48,441 nucleotides of DNA from CAG-217 sp963642245 (GCA_963642245.1 CAVIFY010000012.1:1-48441); one strand, 5' to 3'; positions 40,596-48,441 are shown, numbered from the stretch's first letter. Notes: a model not told the origin generated them from the letters alone. Numbers and translations: made by a program.

Positions 40596-42197
40596 TCAGG
40601 ATTTTGATTGGGGGTCGTTGATCACCAATCGGTCCCCCAGGCGCAGCACCGTGTCGCCATCCGGGATCAGGATCTGCGTGCCCCGGCGCACCAGGATCAC
40701 CAGCCGATCGCCGGTGGGGATCCTGGACAGGGGCCGGTCCAGCCAGCTGCTGTCTGCGTCCAGCGTTTTTTCGTACAAATGCACGCCATCCACTGCACCC
40801 GCAGCCGTACCGCTCAGGATCAGGGTGTCCCCCGCCTGCAAGTGCACGCTGCCGTCCGGCACGATCCGCTGCTCCCCACGGAGCACCAGAACCAAAATGG
40901 ACTCCGGCGGCAGCACCACATCCCGCACGGCGTGCCCCGCCCAGGGGTGTCCCTCCGGCAGTGAAAAGCGGATAAACTGCACCGGCACCTCATCTACATA
41001 GTCGGTAAAGGTTTTCATTACATCGGCGCCGTCGTCGGTCATACCCAGCTTTGCCGCCAGTCCGGGCAGGCAGGTGCCCTGGAGCAGCACGGAGAACAGC
41101 ACGATAAAGAACACAATGTGGAACACATCGTTTTGCATCACCGCCGGGTGCATGGTAGCCATAATGGCAAATACAATGGACGCCGCACCGCGCAGACCGG
41201 ACCAGCTCACCAGCAGCTGCTGGCGCAAGGGCGCACGGAATGGGGTCAGCAGCAGTGCCACCACCACCGGTCTGGCCACAAAGGTCAAAAACAGAGCGAT
41301 CAGCAGCGCCCGGGGCGCAATGCTTGGCAGCTGGGACGGGAACGCCAGCAGCCCCAGCAGGAAAAACAGCACCATTTGCATCAGTGCCGTGGCGGCGTCA
41401 AAGAAATGCACCAGCCCGGACTTGTTGGGGATCCGGCTGTTGCCCAGGATCATACCGGTCAGATACACGCTGAGATAGCCGTTGCCGACCAACATCTCCG
41501 GCAGCACATAGGACAGCAGCGCCACCGCCACGGTAAACACCGCGTCAAACCCGGCAGAGAAGCGAAAGCGCCCCAGCACCCACCGGCTCACCAGCGCCAG
41601 CACCACGCCGAACAGCACGCCGTAGCCGATCTGCGCCGCCAGCATAGCCACAAATTGACCGCCGCTGCTGCCGCCGTGCATTATGGAAAGCACAATGGTG
41701 GTGAGCATATACGAAAAGGGATCGTTACTGCCGCTCTCCACCTCCAGCAGCGAGGCGGTATGGTACTTCAAATTCAGGTGCCGACTGCGCAGCACGGAAA
41801 ATACGGACGCTGCGTCGGTAGAGCTGATCACCGCACCGATGAGAAAGCTCTCCCACAGGGCGATCCCCAGCACAAAGTGGCAGAACACGCCCACCAGCCC
41901 GGCGGTGAGCACCGTGCCCACAGAGGACAGCAGCACCGCCTGGGCAGCCACCGGCCGCGCCGAGCGCACATTGGTGCCAAAGCCGCCGTAAAACATAATA
42001 AACAGCAGCGCCACGGAGCACACATTCTGCGCCACAGCAAAATTGTCAAAGGGGATCTTTACCACGCCGTCCGTGCCAAAGAACATACCCAGTAATATAA
42101 AAAAGAGCAGCGCCGGAACGCCCACCTTACCGGATAGGCGCTGAAACAAAACGCAGCCCAAGATCACAACGGCCGTCAGCCATAAAATCGTGGTCAT
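40596..42197 (-). CDS. Potassium/proton antiporter (NhaP2/CvrA-like) with TrkA_C domain
   Basis: 533 residues from ATG 42197. The ribosome site AAAGGAG is 17 bases upstream of this ATG but 8 bases from an in-frame TTG at 42206, so the true start may be three codons longer. CPA1-type membrane domain of about 12-13 helices: 'GVPALLFFILLGMFFGTDG', 'FLIGAVISSTDAASVFSVLR' (the ion-binding Asp region) and 'LEVESGSNDPFSYMLT'. The C-terminal part has a TrkA_C/RCK_C-like domain ('HVRDVVLPPES'-type strand, 'DGSVHLQAGDTLILSG') that may sense ligands, and a second repeat of that pattern ('DGDTVLRLGDRLVI'). It exports potassium (or sodium) in exchange for protons, the counterpart of TrkAH. Confidence 0.88.
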   Translation of the reverse strand: MTTILWLTAVVILGCVLFQRLSGKVGVPALLFFILLGMFFGTDGVVKIPFDNFAVAQNVCSVALLFIMFYGGFGTNVRSARPVAAQAVLLSSVGTVLTAGLVGVFCHFVLGIALWESFLIGAVISSTDAASVFSVLRSRHLNLKYHTASLLEVESGSNDPFSYMLTTIVLSIMHGGSSGGQFVAMLAAQIGYGVLFGVVLALVSRWVLGRFRFSAGFDAVFTVAVALLSYVLPEMLVGNGYLSVYLTGMILGNSRIPNKSGLVHFFDAATALMQMVLFFLLGLLAFPSQLPSIAPRALLIALFLTFVARPVVVALLLTPFRAPLRQQLLVSWSGLRGAASIVFAIMATMHPAVMQNDVFHIVFFIVLFSVLLQGTCLPGLAAKLGMTDDGADVMKTFTDYVDEVPVQFIRFSLPEGHPWAGHAVRDVVLPPESILVLVLRGEQRIVPDGSVHLQAGDTLILSGTAAGAVDGVHLYEKTLDADSSWLDRPLSRIPTGDRLVILVRRGTQILIPDGDTVLRLGDRLVINDPQSKS

Positions 42198-42240
42198 GGC
42201 GGTCAAAAAAAGCACTCCTTTACTGTATGGATCAATAATA

Positions 42241-42282
42241 AAAAAAGGCGGAGCGCTCTCGGGTATGGGAGCGCTCCGCCTG
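42241..42282 (-). terminator. Terminator of the rsmD-coaD-coiled-coil operon
   Basis: Stem AGGCGGAGCGCTC/GAGCGCTCCGCCT followed on the - strand by T6 or more. Confidence 0.9.
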
Positions 42283-42289
42283 CCGTTTC

Positions 42290-42868
42290 TTACTGATTGT
42301 TGTTTGCAGAGTTGTTTCTGTGCTGGCTGTTCATAATGTTCTGACGAATACGGCGCACATCGCTCAGGGCTTTGTACAGGGAGTCGTCGATCTCCAGCAG
42401 GGTATCGTCTGCATAATTGTTCACGGCGGTGAGCATCTCACGGCTCTTGTTCTGTGCCGTGGTCACCATCTCGTTGGCCTGGGTGGTGGCTTTGCCCAGC
42501 AGCTCGGAAGCCTGGTTCTGGGCCTGCTTTACATAAGCCTCGCCCTCGCTGTGGGCCTTGGCGATGATCTCCGTAGCCTCTTTCTGGGCGTTCTGGGTGA
42601 TCTGGTCGCGGGCAACCAGTTCCCGTGCCTGGGCCTGAGCCTCGCTGATGATCTTGGCAGCCTCTTTCTTGGCCTCGTCCAAAATATTGTTTCTGGAGTC
42701 CACAATAGCCTTGGCCTGCTTGGTCTCCTGGGGGGTATTCAGTCGAATATCCTCAATGATGGTCTTGATCTTGTCCACATCTACCAGGGACTTTTTGGTC
42801 ATGGGCATAGAGGTGGCGTCGTCCAGCACATCCTCCAGATCTTCCAGCAAAATATCCGTATTGGTCAT
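42290..42868 (-). CDS. Coiled-coil protein, ATP-synthase-B/DivIVA-like, downstream of coaD
   Basis: 192 residues from ATG 42868 with AAAGGAG upstream. An acidic head (MTNTDILLEDLEDVLDDATS) and 'KKSLVDVDKIKTIIEDIRLN' (a DivIVA/YlqD-like N-terminal motif) lead into a long Ala/Glu/Lys/Gln helix with repeats such as 'AKKEAAKIISEAQAQA', 'AQKEATEIIAKAHSEGEAYV' and 'AQNQASELLGKATTQANEMV', resembling the stator helix of F0 subunit b. There is no membrane segment. Its position after coaD in Clostridia is recurrent as I recall it; the role is unknown, with a possible link to division or the membrane through its DivIVA-like helix. Confidence 0.75.
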   Translation of the reverse strand: MTNTDILLEDLEDVLDDATSMPMTKKSLVDVDKIKTIIEDIRLNTPQETKQAKAIVDSRNNILDEAKKEAAKIISEAQAQARELVARDQITQNAQKEATEIIAKAHSEGEAYVKQAQNQASELLGKATTQANEMVTTAQNKSREMLTAVNNYADDTLLEIDDSLYKALSDVRRIRQNIMNSQHRNNSANNNQ

Positions 42869-42870
42869 AT

Positions 42871-43356
42871 CTAACGCTCTCCTTTACATCTTGCAATAAT
42901 GTCATTTACAATTTCTTTGGGCACAAAGGCGGAAATATCCCCGTCCAGGCGGCACACTTCCTTCACCATACTGGAGGATAAAAACATATTCTCCCCCCGG
43001 GCGGTGAGGAACACCGTCTCCAGTTGCGGATACAGGCTTTTGTTGGTAAGCGCCTGCTGAAATTCGTACTCAAAATCAGACAGGGCGCGCAGCCCTTTTA
43101 CCACAGCGGCCGCACCGGTTTGCCTGGCATAGTCCACCAGCAGGCCGTCATAAGTATCAATTTGAATGTTCCCTGCGTGCAGGCAGCGGCGGATCAGTTC
43201 GCAGCGCTCCTCTACGGTAAAGAGGCCGTCCTGCTTGGCACTGTTTTGCATTACCAGCACCGTCACCCGATCAAACAGACCGGCGGCGCGCTCGATAATG
43301 TCTAAATGCCCCAGGGTCACCGGGTCAAAGCTGCCCGGGCAAATGGCTGTTTTCAT
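42871..43356 (-). CDS. coaD: Pantetheine-phosphate adenylyltransferase CoaD
   Basis: 161 residues from ATG 43356, overlapping the rsmD stop by 4 bases; a longer frame lies inside rsmD. 'AICPGSFDPVTLGHLDIIERA' carries the nucleotidyltransferase TxGH-like motif, 'VVKGLRALSDFEYEFQQALTN' the pantetheine site and 'FLSSSMVKEVCRLDGD' the ISSTxVRE-like end. It makes dephospho-CoA from phosphopantetheine and ATP. The length matches the family. Confidence 0.95.
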   Translation of the reverse strand: MKTAICPGSFDPVTLGHLDIIERAAGLFDRVTVLVMQNSAKQDGLFTVEERCELIRRCLHAGNIQIDTYDGLLVDYARQTGAAAVVKGLRALSDFEYEFQQALTNKSLYPQLETVFLTARGENMFLSSSMVKEVCRLDGDISAFVPKEIVNDIIARCKGER

Positions 43357-43907
43357 TCTGCCAGGTCCTTTCCGCTGAGATACAGGGCGATCTTGGTCTT
43401 GCCGTGGCGGCGCTCCCGATCCAGTACAAAGGGGCCGAACTGCGCCGGCAGCTCCTCGTCCCGCCCGGTCTCGCACACCACCATAGCGTGCTCGGACAGC
43501 CGGGGCACCAGTGCGGGCAGCACCCGCTGCAAAATACCCTTGCCGTAAGGCGGATCCAGCAGCACCAGGTCATAGGTCCCGCTGCGGTTCAAGAACGACA
43601 CGGCGTCGGAAAAGACCACATTCGCCTGCTCCTCCAACCGGCAGTGAGCCAAATTGCGCTCCACCACCTGCTTGGCGGCACGGTTGTTCTCCACAAAAGT
43701 ACAGCTGCGGGCGCCGCGAGACAGCGCCTCGATCCCCAGCTGGCCGGAACCGGCAAACAGATCCAGCACGCGGCGGCCCTCAATATCAAATTGGATCATA
43801 GAGAACAGCGCCTCTTTGACGGATTCTGTTGTAGGTCTGGTCACATCTTCACCGGGCAGGGTCTCTAACCGTCTGCCCCGTGCGGAACCGGTAATTACTC
43901 GCATCAT
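43353..43907 (-). CDS. rsmD: 16S rRNA (guanine966-N2)-methyltransferase RsmD
   Basis: 184 residues; two adjacent ATGs (43907, 43904) are possible, and AAGGA upstream fits the first slightly better. 'MRVITGSARGRRLETLPGEDVTRPT' is the family start, 'VLDLFAGSGQLGIEALSRGA' the SAM site and 'YDLVLLDPPYGKG' the catalytic DPPY. The order rsmD-coaD is a conserved pair in Firmicutes. Confidence 0.95.
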   Translation of the reverse strand: MMRVITGSARGRRLETLPGEDVTRPTTESVKEALFSMIQFDIEGRRVLDLFAGSGQLGIEALSRGARSCTFVENNRAAKQVVERNLAHCRLEEQANVVFSDAVSFLNRSGTYDLVLLDPPYGKGILQRVLPALVPRLSEHAMVVCETGRDEELPAQFGPFVLDRERRHGKTKIALYLSGKDLAE

Positions 43908-43939
43908 TGTGCAACATTCCTTAATTTTATACGACTATC

Positions 43940-43968
43940 ATTATACAGACATCCGCACCGTTCGTCAA
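43940..43968 (-). promoter_or_regulatory. Promoter of rsmD-coaD
   Basis: On the - strand: TTGACG (43963-43968), 17 bp, TATAAT (43940-43945). Confidence 0.8.
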
Positions 43969-44011
43969 GTCGCCCGGCGGGATTTTTACGATTTGTAATA
44001 AATGGCAGCGC

Positions 44012-45844
44012 TTATTCCGCCGCCGTCTCGCCGTGGTAATAGGCGTAAACAGCCTTAGCGTTTGCCCGGGAAATACCGGGCACGGCAGCCAACTGCTCCT
44101 GGGTAGCCTCCCGCACGGCGGTCACGGTTTTCAGCGCTTTCAGCAGTGCCTTGGCCTTGGCGGGGCCGATCCCCTCGATCTGCAACAAAGTGGAATTAAA
44201 CGCAGATTTTTTGTGCTTTTGGTGGTGGTAGCTGACCGCAAAGCGGTGCACCTCCTCCTGAATGGAGGACACCAGCGTAAAGGACTGGCGATGGGCGTTG
44301 ATCTGGATCTCGCCCCCGCCGGTGGAGATGGCGCGGGTGCGGTGCTTGCTGTCCTTGACCATACCGAACACCGGCACATCAATGTGCATACCGGCCAGCA
44401 CCGGCAGCACCGCGTGCACCTGGGCGTCGCCGCCGTCCAGCAGGATCAGATCCGGCAGGATCTTAAAGGTGCTGCCCTCCGGGTCCTCCCGGTAATGGGT
44501 AAAGCGCCGCTGCAACACCTCTTGCATAGACCCCACATCGTTTTGGCCGTCAAAGCCCTTGATGGCAAATTTTTTGTACGCTTTTTTCATGGGCCGGCCG
44601 TTGTGGAACACCACCATGCCCGCCACATTGTCCGCACCAAAGGTGTGGGAAATATCGTAGGACTCAATATATTCCGGCGCCTGGGGCAGACCCAGCAGCT
44701 GGGCCAATTCCTCCAAGGCAGCGAACTCCCGCCCTAAGCGCCCGGCATTCTGGGCCAGGTGCTCGTTGGCGTTCTTGATACACAGCTGCACAATGGACAG
44801 GTGCTCCCCTTTTTGCGGGTGGATAAGACTGACTTTTTTGCCCCGCTTATCCTCCAGCCAGGTGAGCAGCAGGTCTTCATCCTCCAGCTCTCCGTCCAGG
44901 GCGATCCGGGCAGGCACCCGGTCCCGCATAGAGTAGTACCGCTCGATCAGCGCGCTGCGGGCGGCAGGCAGATCCTCCGGCGGGTCCAGCAGCCAGTGCT
45001 CGCTGTCCGTCAGGCGGCCGTTCTCAAACCGGATCACCTCAAAGCAGGCTTTTTTTCCGGCGATCACCAGGGCAAACACATCCTCCTCCGGCACATTGAT
45101 GGACACCACCTTTTGCCGCTCGTCCAGATTGCGAATGGCCTTGATCCGGTCTCGCAGCTTGGCAGCCTCTTCAAATTCCATAGCCTCGCTGCACGCCTGC
45201 ATACGGGCGGTCAATTCCTTTACCGCCTTGGCGCTGCCGCCCTTTAAGAAGTCCACTGCGTCTGCAATATTGGCGGCGAAGTCCGACTTGCTGATCCGCC
45301 CGGCACAAGGGGCGGAGCAAATGCCCATAAAGCCGTTCAGGCAGGGGCGGGACTTGCCGTAGTCCCGGGGGAACTGCTTGTTGCACCGGGGCAGCTTATA
45401 AATCTTTAAGGTCTCCTCCACCGCCTGCTTCACCGAGTAGCCGGAGGTGTACGGCCCCAGGTAGCTGCTGCCGTCCTCCACCATCTGCTTGCACTCGCTG
45501 ATCTTAGAGAACGGCGGCGGGGTGATCTTGATATAATTATACCCCTTGTCGTCCTTCAACAGGATATTGTACTTGGGCTGGTGCTGCTTGATCAGCGAGC
45601 ACTCCAGTACCAGCGCCTCAAACTCGCTGTCGCACAGGATATAGTCAAAATCGTCGGCGTGCTCCACCATACGGATCACCTTTAAGGTGTGGTTGGTGTG
45701 GGAGCCAAAGTAGGAAGATACCCGGTTTTTCAGCGCCTTGGCCTTGCCGATATAAATGATCTTTTTGTTCTTATCCTTCATAATGTACACGCCCGGGGTG
45801 GTGGGCAGTGCCATTGCTTTTCTACGCAGTTCTTTCTCAGTCAA
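44012..45844 (-). CDS. uvrC: Excinuclease ABC subunit UvrC
   Basis: 610 residues from a TTG start at 45844 (weak GGTGAT ribosome site); the next ATG, ten codons on, would remove part of the usual N-terminus. Domains in order: GIY-YIG nuclease (14-90, 'TPGVYIMKDKNKKIIYIGKA', 'LKNRVSSYF'), a Cys-containing linker ('RPCLNGFMGICSAPCAGRIS'), UVR helices at about 205-235, the RNase H-like C-terminal nuclease ('IESYDISHTFGADNVAGMVVF', 'DLILLDGGDAQVHAVL'), and helix-hairpin-helix motifs ('GIGPAKAKALLKAL', 'VPGISRANAKAVYAYYH'). It makes both incisions in nucleotide excision repair together with UvrB. Confidence 0.96.
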   Translation of the reverse strand: MTEKELRRKAMALPTTPGVYIMKDKNKKIIYIGKAKALKNRVSSYFGSHTNHTLKVIRMVEHADDFDYILCDSEFEALVLECSLIKQHQPKYNILLKDDKGYNYIKITPPPFSKISECKQMVEDGSSYLGPYTSGYSVKQAVEETLKIYKLPRCNKQFPRDYGKSRPCLNGFMGICSAPCAGRISKSDFAANIADAVDFLKGGSAKAVKELTARMQACSEAMEFEEAAKLRDRIKAIRNLDERQKVVSINVPEEDVFALVIAGKKACFEVIRFENGRLTDSEHWLLDPPEDLPAARSALIERYYSMRDRVPARIALDGELEDEDLLLTWLEDKRGKKVSLIHPQKGEHLSIVQLCIKNANEHLAQNAGRLGREFAALEELAQLLGLPQAPEYIESYDISHTFGADNVAGMVVFHNGRPMKKAYKKFAIKGFDGQNDVGSMQEVLQRRFTHYREDPEGSTFKILPDLILLDGGDAQVHAVLPVLAGMHIDVPVFGMVKDSKHRTRAISTGGGEIQINAHRQSFTLVSSIQEEVHRFAVSYHHQKHKKSAFNSTLLQIEGIGPAKAKALLKALKTVTAVREATQEQLAAVPGISRANAKAVYAYYHGETAAE

Positions 45845-45857
45845 TGCAGATCACCAT

Positions 45858-45888
45858 AAAAAAATGCGGAGAAAAGACTTCTCCGCAT
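45858..45888 (-). terminator. Terminator of ptsH
   Basis: Stem ATGCGGAGAA/TTCTCCGCAT with T7 on the - strand. It lies just upstream of uvrC, so uvrC may depend on read-through or on an unseen promoter. Confidence 0.85.
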
Positions 45889-45911
45889 ACTCTGTTCGTA
45901 TTGTGTGGCCG

Positions 45912-46175
45912 TTACTCGGTAAAGCCGCTCTTGACCAGGGCTACCAGACCCTCCACAGCTTCTTCCTCGTCGGAACCGTCGGCGATGATGCGGATATCCG
46001 TGCCGCCCATAATACCGAGAGAAAGCACGCCCAGCAGGCTCTTTGCGTTCACGCGGCGCTCTTCCTTCTCTACCCAAATAGAGGACTTATACTCATTTGC
46101 CTTCTGAATAAAGAAAGTGGCGGGACGCGCGTGCAGGCCAACCTGATTTTCCACCTTAACATCTTTCACGAACAT
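45912..46175 (-). CDS. ptsH: HPr family phosphocarrier protein
   Basis: 87 residues from ATG 46175 with GAGGT upstream. 'ENQVGLHARPATFFIQKA' has the PEP-dependent phosphorylation site His15, and 'RRVNAKSLLGVLSLGIMGG' has Ser46, the HPr-kinase site used in carbon catabolite repression. Both residues make it a true HPr and not a Crh (which lacks the His). No PTS enzyme I or HPr kinase gene is in the window. The gene stands alone, with its own promoter, a structured leader and a terminator. Confidence 0.93.
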   Translation of the reverse strand: MFVKDVKVENQVGLHARPATFFIQKANEYKSSIWVEKEERRVNAKSLLGVLSLGIMGGTDIRIIADGSDEEEAVEGLVALVKSGFTE

Positions 46176-46217
46176 AGTGATTACCTCGCTTAACTCATAT
46201 ACACATTTTATGGATTT

Positions 46218-46239
46218 GGGTCGAAAGCCGTCTCGACCC
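46218..46239 (-). other. Leader hairpin of ptsH mRNA
   Basis: Exact 7-bp stem GGGTCGA/TCGACCC with an 8-base loop, in the about 70-base leader between the promoter and the ribosome site. There is no T run, so it is not a terminator. Confidence 0.55.
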
Positions 46240-46252
46240 CAGTACTTTATAT

Positions 46253-46280
46253 ATTATACCATCAAAGTCCGTTCGGTCAA
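46253..46280 (-). promoter_or_regulatory. Promoter of ptsH
   Basis: On the - strand: TTGACC (46275-46280), 16 bp, TATAAT (46253-46258) with TGG before the -10 (extended). Confidence 0.8.
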
Positions 46281-46349
46281 CGCCTTGGGGCAAACTTCGT
46301 CTGTATTGTTAATTGGGTACAAAATTTTTCTGCCCCATTTGTGCAAAAT

Positions 46350-47093
46350 TCACAGAATTTTATTTGCTTTCAGCGCTTCCAGAACCTTCTTGTCCGCTTT
46401 TGTCAGTTCCGCTCGTTCTAAGAGATCCGGCCGCCGCTCCAAAGTGCGCTGCAAGGACTGCTGCCGCCGCCATTTGGCAATGTTGGCATGGTGGCCGGAC
46501 AGCAGCACCTCCGGCACCTCTCGCCCCCGCCACACCGGCGGGCGGGTGTACTGGGGGTACTCCAGCAGGTTGTTATAATGGCTCTCCTCCTCAAAGCAGG
46601 CCGCGTCCGACAATACGCCGGGCAGCAGGCGGGTCACACTGTCTGCCAGCACCAGCGCCGGCAGCTCGCCGCCGGTGAGCACATAGTCCCCTACGCTGAT
46701 CTCCTCCGGCTGCAACTCCTCGATCACCCGCTCGTCAATGCCCTCATAGTGGCCGCACAGCAGCACCAGGTGCTCCATACCCGCCAATTCCTTGACCCGC
46801 TGCTGGGTCAGGGTCTTGCCCTGGGGGGTCAAATAGATCAAATGGTGGGGCACATCCCCTGCCCGGTCGCAAATGGCCCGATAGCAGTCATACACCGGCT
46901 GGGTCTGCATCACCATACCCATACCGCCGCCGTAGGGGGTATCATCCACATTTCTGTACTTATTCTCCGTATAGGCCCGAATATCCGTGGCCTCGATCTC
47001 CACTTTCCCGGCCTTGCGTGCCCGGCCCACAATGCTCGCATCCAGCACCGCGCGGCACATATCCGGGAACAGGGTCATAATATCAATCCGCAT
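46350..47093 (-). CDS. trmD: tRNA (guanine37-N1)-methyltransferase TrmD
   Basis: 247 residues from ATG 47093 with AAAGGA 7 bases before; a TTG codon immediately before the ATG is not needed. 'MRIDIMTLFPDMCRAVLDAS' is the family start; the trefoil-knot SAM site is 'LLCGHYEGIDERVIEE' and 'ISVGDYVLTGGELPALVLAD', with 'DDTPYGGGMGMVMQ' between. It methylates G37 next to the anticodon and prevents frameshifting. The start overlaps rimM by 11 bases. Confidence 0.96.
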   Translation of the reverse strand: MRIDIMTLFPDMCRAVLDASIVGRARKAGKVEIEATDIRAYTENKYRNVDDTPYGGGMGMVMQTQPVYDCYRAICDRAGDVPHHLIYLTPQGKTLTQQRVKELAGMEHLVLLCGHYEGIDERVIEELQPEEISVGDYVLTGGELPALVLADSVTRLLPGVLSDAACFEEESHYNNLLEYPQYTRPPVWRGREVPEVLLSGHHANIAKWRRQQSLQRTLERRPDLLERAELTKADKKVLEALKANKIL

Positions 47094-47592
47094 CAAAAAG
47101 TCCTTTCATGGGGCGGATCTTTACCACCCCGGCGGCTACATCTTTCTCTACCACCACATCGTCAATGGCCGGCACCAGCGTGTGGGCCTTGCCCTGCTGC
47201 ACATCGTAAATATCGCAGGAGCCGTAGTTCTGCACATCGGCGATCTTGCCATAGTCCGTGCCGGTATCTGCGTCTATCACTCGGCAGCCCAGCAGATCCT
47301 GAATGTAGGTGCGCCCCTCCGGCAGCTTGCCGTCTGCCCGGTCGCCGTACAGTACCTTGCCCTTAACGGTCTCTGCCTGCTCGATGGAGGTGATCTCCGC
47401 AAAGCGGATAATGGCCCCTTGCTTTTGGGGGCGCAGGGCTGTTACATGCAGGGGGCGCTGCCCCTCCGGGTCCAAATACAGCACCTGAAACCGGCGCAAA
47501 TAGTCCAGATCGTCACACCACAGGGTGAGTTTCATCTCCCCGCGGACTCCGTGGGTATTGTTCAGCAGTCCAACTTCCAAATACTGTTTCAT
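47083..47592 (-). CDS. rimM: Ribosome maturation factor RimM
   Basis: 169 residues from ATG 47592 behind CGGAG; a longer frame lies in the promoter leader. 'YLEVGLLNNTHGVRGEMKLTL' is the N-terminal RimM barrel, and the C-terminal PRC barrel shows 'TYIQDLLGCRVIDADTGTDYGKIADV' and 'TLVPAIDDVVVEKDVAAGVV'. It helps assemble the 30S head with S19. It is paired with trmD as in many bacteria, but rpsP and ffh are not upstream here. Confidence 0.94.
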   Translation of the reverse strand: MKQYLEVGLLNNTHGVRGEMKLTLWCDDLDYLRRFQVLYLDPEGQRPLHVTALRPQKQGAIIRFAEITSIEQAETVKGKVLYGDRADGKLPEGRTYIQDLLGCRVIDADTGTDYGKIADVQNYGSCDIYDVQQGKAHTLVPAIDDVVVEKDVAAGVVKIRPMKGLFDAD

Positions 47593-47624
47593 AGCGGCTC
47601 CGTTTCTCTTTTTTTGCTGCATTT

Positions 47625-47653
47625 ATTATATGCAAATGGCCGCCGATTGTCAA
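47625..47653 (-). promoter_or_regulatory. Promoter of rimM-trmD
   Basis: On the - strand: TTGACA (47648-47653), 17 bp, TATAAT (47625-47630). Fully consensus. Confidence 0.9.
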
Positions 47654-47661
47654 ACCGGCGC

Positions 47662-47690
47662 AAAAAAGCGGCGCCGTGGGGCACCGCTTT
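47662..47690 (-). terminator. Terminator of the partial GPH transporter gene
   Basis: Stem GCGGTGCC/GGCGCCGC (one G-T pair) followed on the - strand by TTTTTT. It partly adjoins the rimM -35. Confidence 0.8.
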
Positions 47691-47693
47691 CCC

Positions 47694-48441
47694 TTATTTT
47701 GTTTGCGCTTTCTCTTTTTTGTGCGCTTTCTTCTGCTGCTTTTCCAGATAGCGGGCGTTCTCCCGGTCAAAGTCCAGCCCTTTCTTTTGGCAGCGCGCGC
47801 GCAGCTTTTCCAGTCGCTTTTCCTCTGCCAGGGCGGCGGCCTCCTGCTCTTCCCGCTTGGCCTCCTCTACCGGGTCTACCCACACAAGGCCGTTCTCCTC
47901 GGCCTGGCGGCGCTTGCGCTCCATCAGGGCAGCGGTCACGGCCGGCAAGTCCTTCTCCACCTTGATCTGGGACACCATCAGCGCCAGCACCAGCCCGCCG
48001 ATGGCCTCAAAGCCCAAAAAGCACCAGGTAATGGCGCTTTGGCAGGCGGCATTTTGGGTATTATACACCCCGGGCGACACCAAGTACGGCGCTACATAGC
48101 CGGTGGAGGACAGCATACTGTTAAAAATAGAAGTGGCGATCCCGGCGGACACAGTGGTGATAATGGTATAGACCGAGCCGGACAGGCCGTCCACTCGAAA
48201 GCCGTTTTTGTACTCCAGGGTGTCCAGTATATCCGCGATCAGGGACATAAAGATATACGCAATGGGCACATACCCCATATTCTTGATAAACTGGCCGATG
48301 AGCACAATGATCATCTGCCGGGGGAAGAAAAAGCAAATGCCGGACCCGATGGCATACACCACCAGTCCCACGGCGGTCAGGTTCTTCTTGCCGAATTTCT
48401 TGGCCAGGGGCCACACCGCCAGCATACCGATCCCCATAGGC
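47694..48441 (-). CDS. GPH-family (MelB-like) transporter, C-terminal part; 5' end outside the window
   Basis: The frame is open to the window edge, so only the last about 249 residues are visible. The membrane part shows 'FIKNMGYVPIAYIFMSLIADILD' and 'TLEYKNGFRVDGLSGSVYTI', the second-half GPH pattern also seen in the gene at 39122, and three or four more helices. After the last helix comes an unusual hydrophilic tail of about 80 residues, rich in Glu, Lys, Arg and Ala ('EEAKREEQEAAALAEEKRLE', ending 'KKAHKKEKAQTK'), likely a cytoplasmic coiled coil. It is a probable sugar/cation symporter; the substrate is unknown. Confidence 0.85.
   Translation of the reverse strand, partial: PMGIGMLAVWPLAKKFGKKNLTAVGLVVYAIGSGICFFFPRQMIIVLIGQFIKNMGYVPIAYIFMSLIADILDTLEYKNGFRVDGLSGSVYTIITTVSAGIATSIFNSMLSSTGYVAPYLVSPGVYNTQNAACQSAITWCFLGFEAIGGLVLALMVSQIKVEKDLPAVTAALMERKRRQAEENGLVWVDPVEEAKREEQEAAALAEEKRLEKLRARCQKKGLDFDRENARYLEKQQKKAHKKEKAQTK

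Noticed and set aside
1..48441. Mobile element, prophage, CRISPR or toxin-antitoxin system
   Set aside because: No transposase, integrase, terminal repeats, spacer arrays or typical small toxin pairs were seen; gene content is chromosomal and housekeeping.

Overview
The window looks like a chromosomal segment from a spore-forming, low-oxygen Firmicute of the class Clostridia, most likely a gut Oscillospirales/Ruminococcaceae-type genome. This is inferred from gene content, not from a database search. The signs are an intact pro-sigK, a dcw cluster with a PASTA-bearing SpoVD-type transpeptidase and a DivIB/FtsL-type divisome, a MurE with the DNPR (meso-diaminopimelate) motif, HPr with both His15 and Ser46, GC-rich coding sequence with AT-rich promoters, and strong AAAGGAG ribosome binding sites. 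A run of ten N at 12195-12204 shows that this is a scaffolded assembly. No rRNA, tRNA, CRISPR array, insertion sequence or prophage was recognised.

Region 1 (1-4318, + strand): the 3' end of a leucine-rich-repeat protein runs into a small helix-turn-helix protein and a Ser/Thr kinase-like protein in one operon. Next come a flavodoxin-domain lipoprotein and a flavin reductase-like protein behind a promoter built like a MerR-family target, then sigK. Region 2 (4304-8958, - strand): a lone fumarase-type beta subunit, a 72-residue coiled-coil protein, and two large membrane-anchored parvulin-type foldases in tandem, each with its own promoter. Region 3 (9147-13497, +): an O-antigen-ligase-like membrane protein, then the trkA-trkH potassium uptake operon, whose trkH carries the assembly gap. 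Region 4 (13563-24338, mixed): an MFS transporter translationally coupled to an alkaline-phosphatase-superfamily enzyme, an SDR-like protein, a two-gene ThrE-type exporter, a histidine phosphatase, a DUF188 protein with an apparently leaderless start, glycerate kinase, and a small protein coupled to a GH38 alpha-mannosidase.

Region 5 (24670-38809, - strand) is the dcw cluster. Read 5' to 3' it is mraZ, rsmH, ftsL, spoVD, murE, murF, mraY, ftsW, murG, murA, divIB, ftsZ. murD, murC, murB, ftsA and sepF are absent from it. It is driven by a strong promoter before mraZ followed by 10-bp tandem repeats, and ftsZ has an additional promoter of its own. Region 6 (39122-48441): a GPH-family sugar symporter on the + strand, then on the - strand a potassium/proton antiporter, the rsmD-coaD-coiled-coil operon, uvrC, ptsH (HPr), rimM-trmD, and the 3' part of a second GPH-family transporter with a long charged tail.

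Most of the window is conserved housekeeping. The most unusual observations are the LRR/HTH/degenerate-kinase operon, the lipoprotein flavodoxin behind a MerR-type promoter, the mraZ operator-like repeats, the leaderless DUF188 gene, the phased TGTGGA repeats between the mannosidase and ftsZ, the orphan fumarase beta subunit behind a coiled-coil gene, and the trkH gap, which closes cleanly if the two contig ends are overlapped. I found no clear-cut new multi-gene defence or biosynthetic system.
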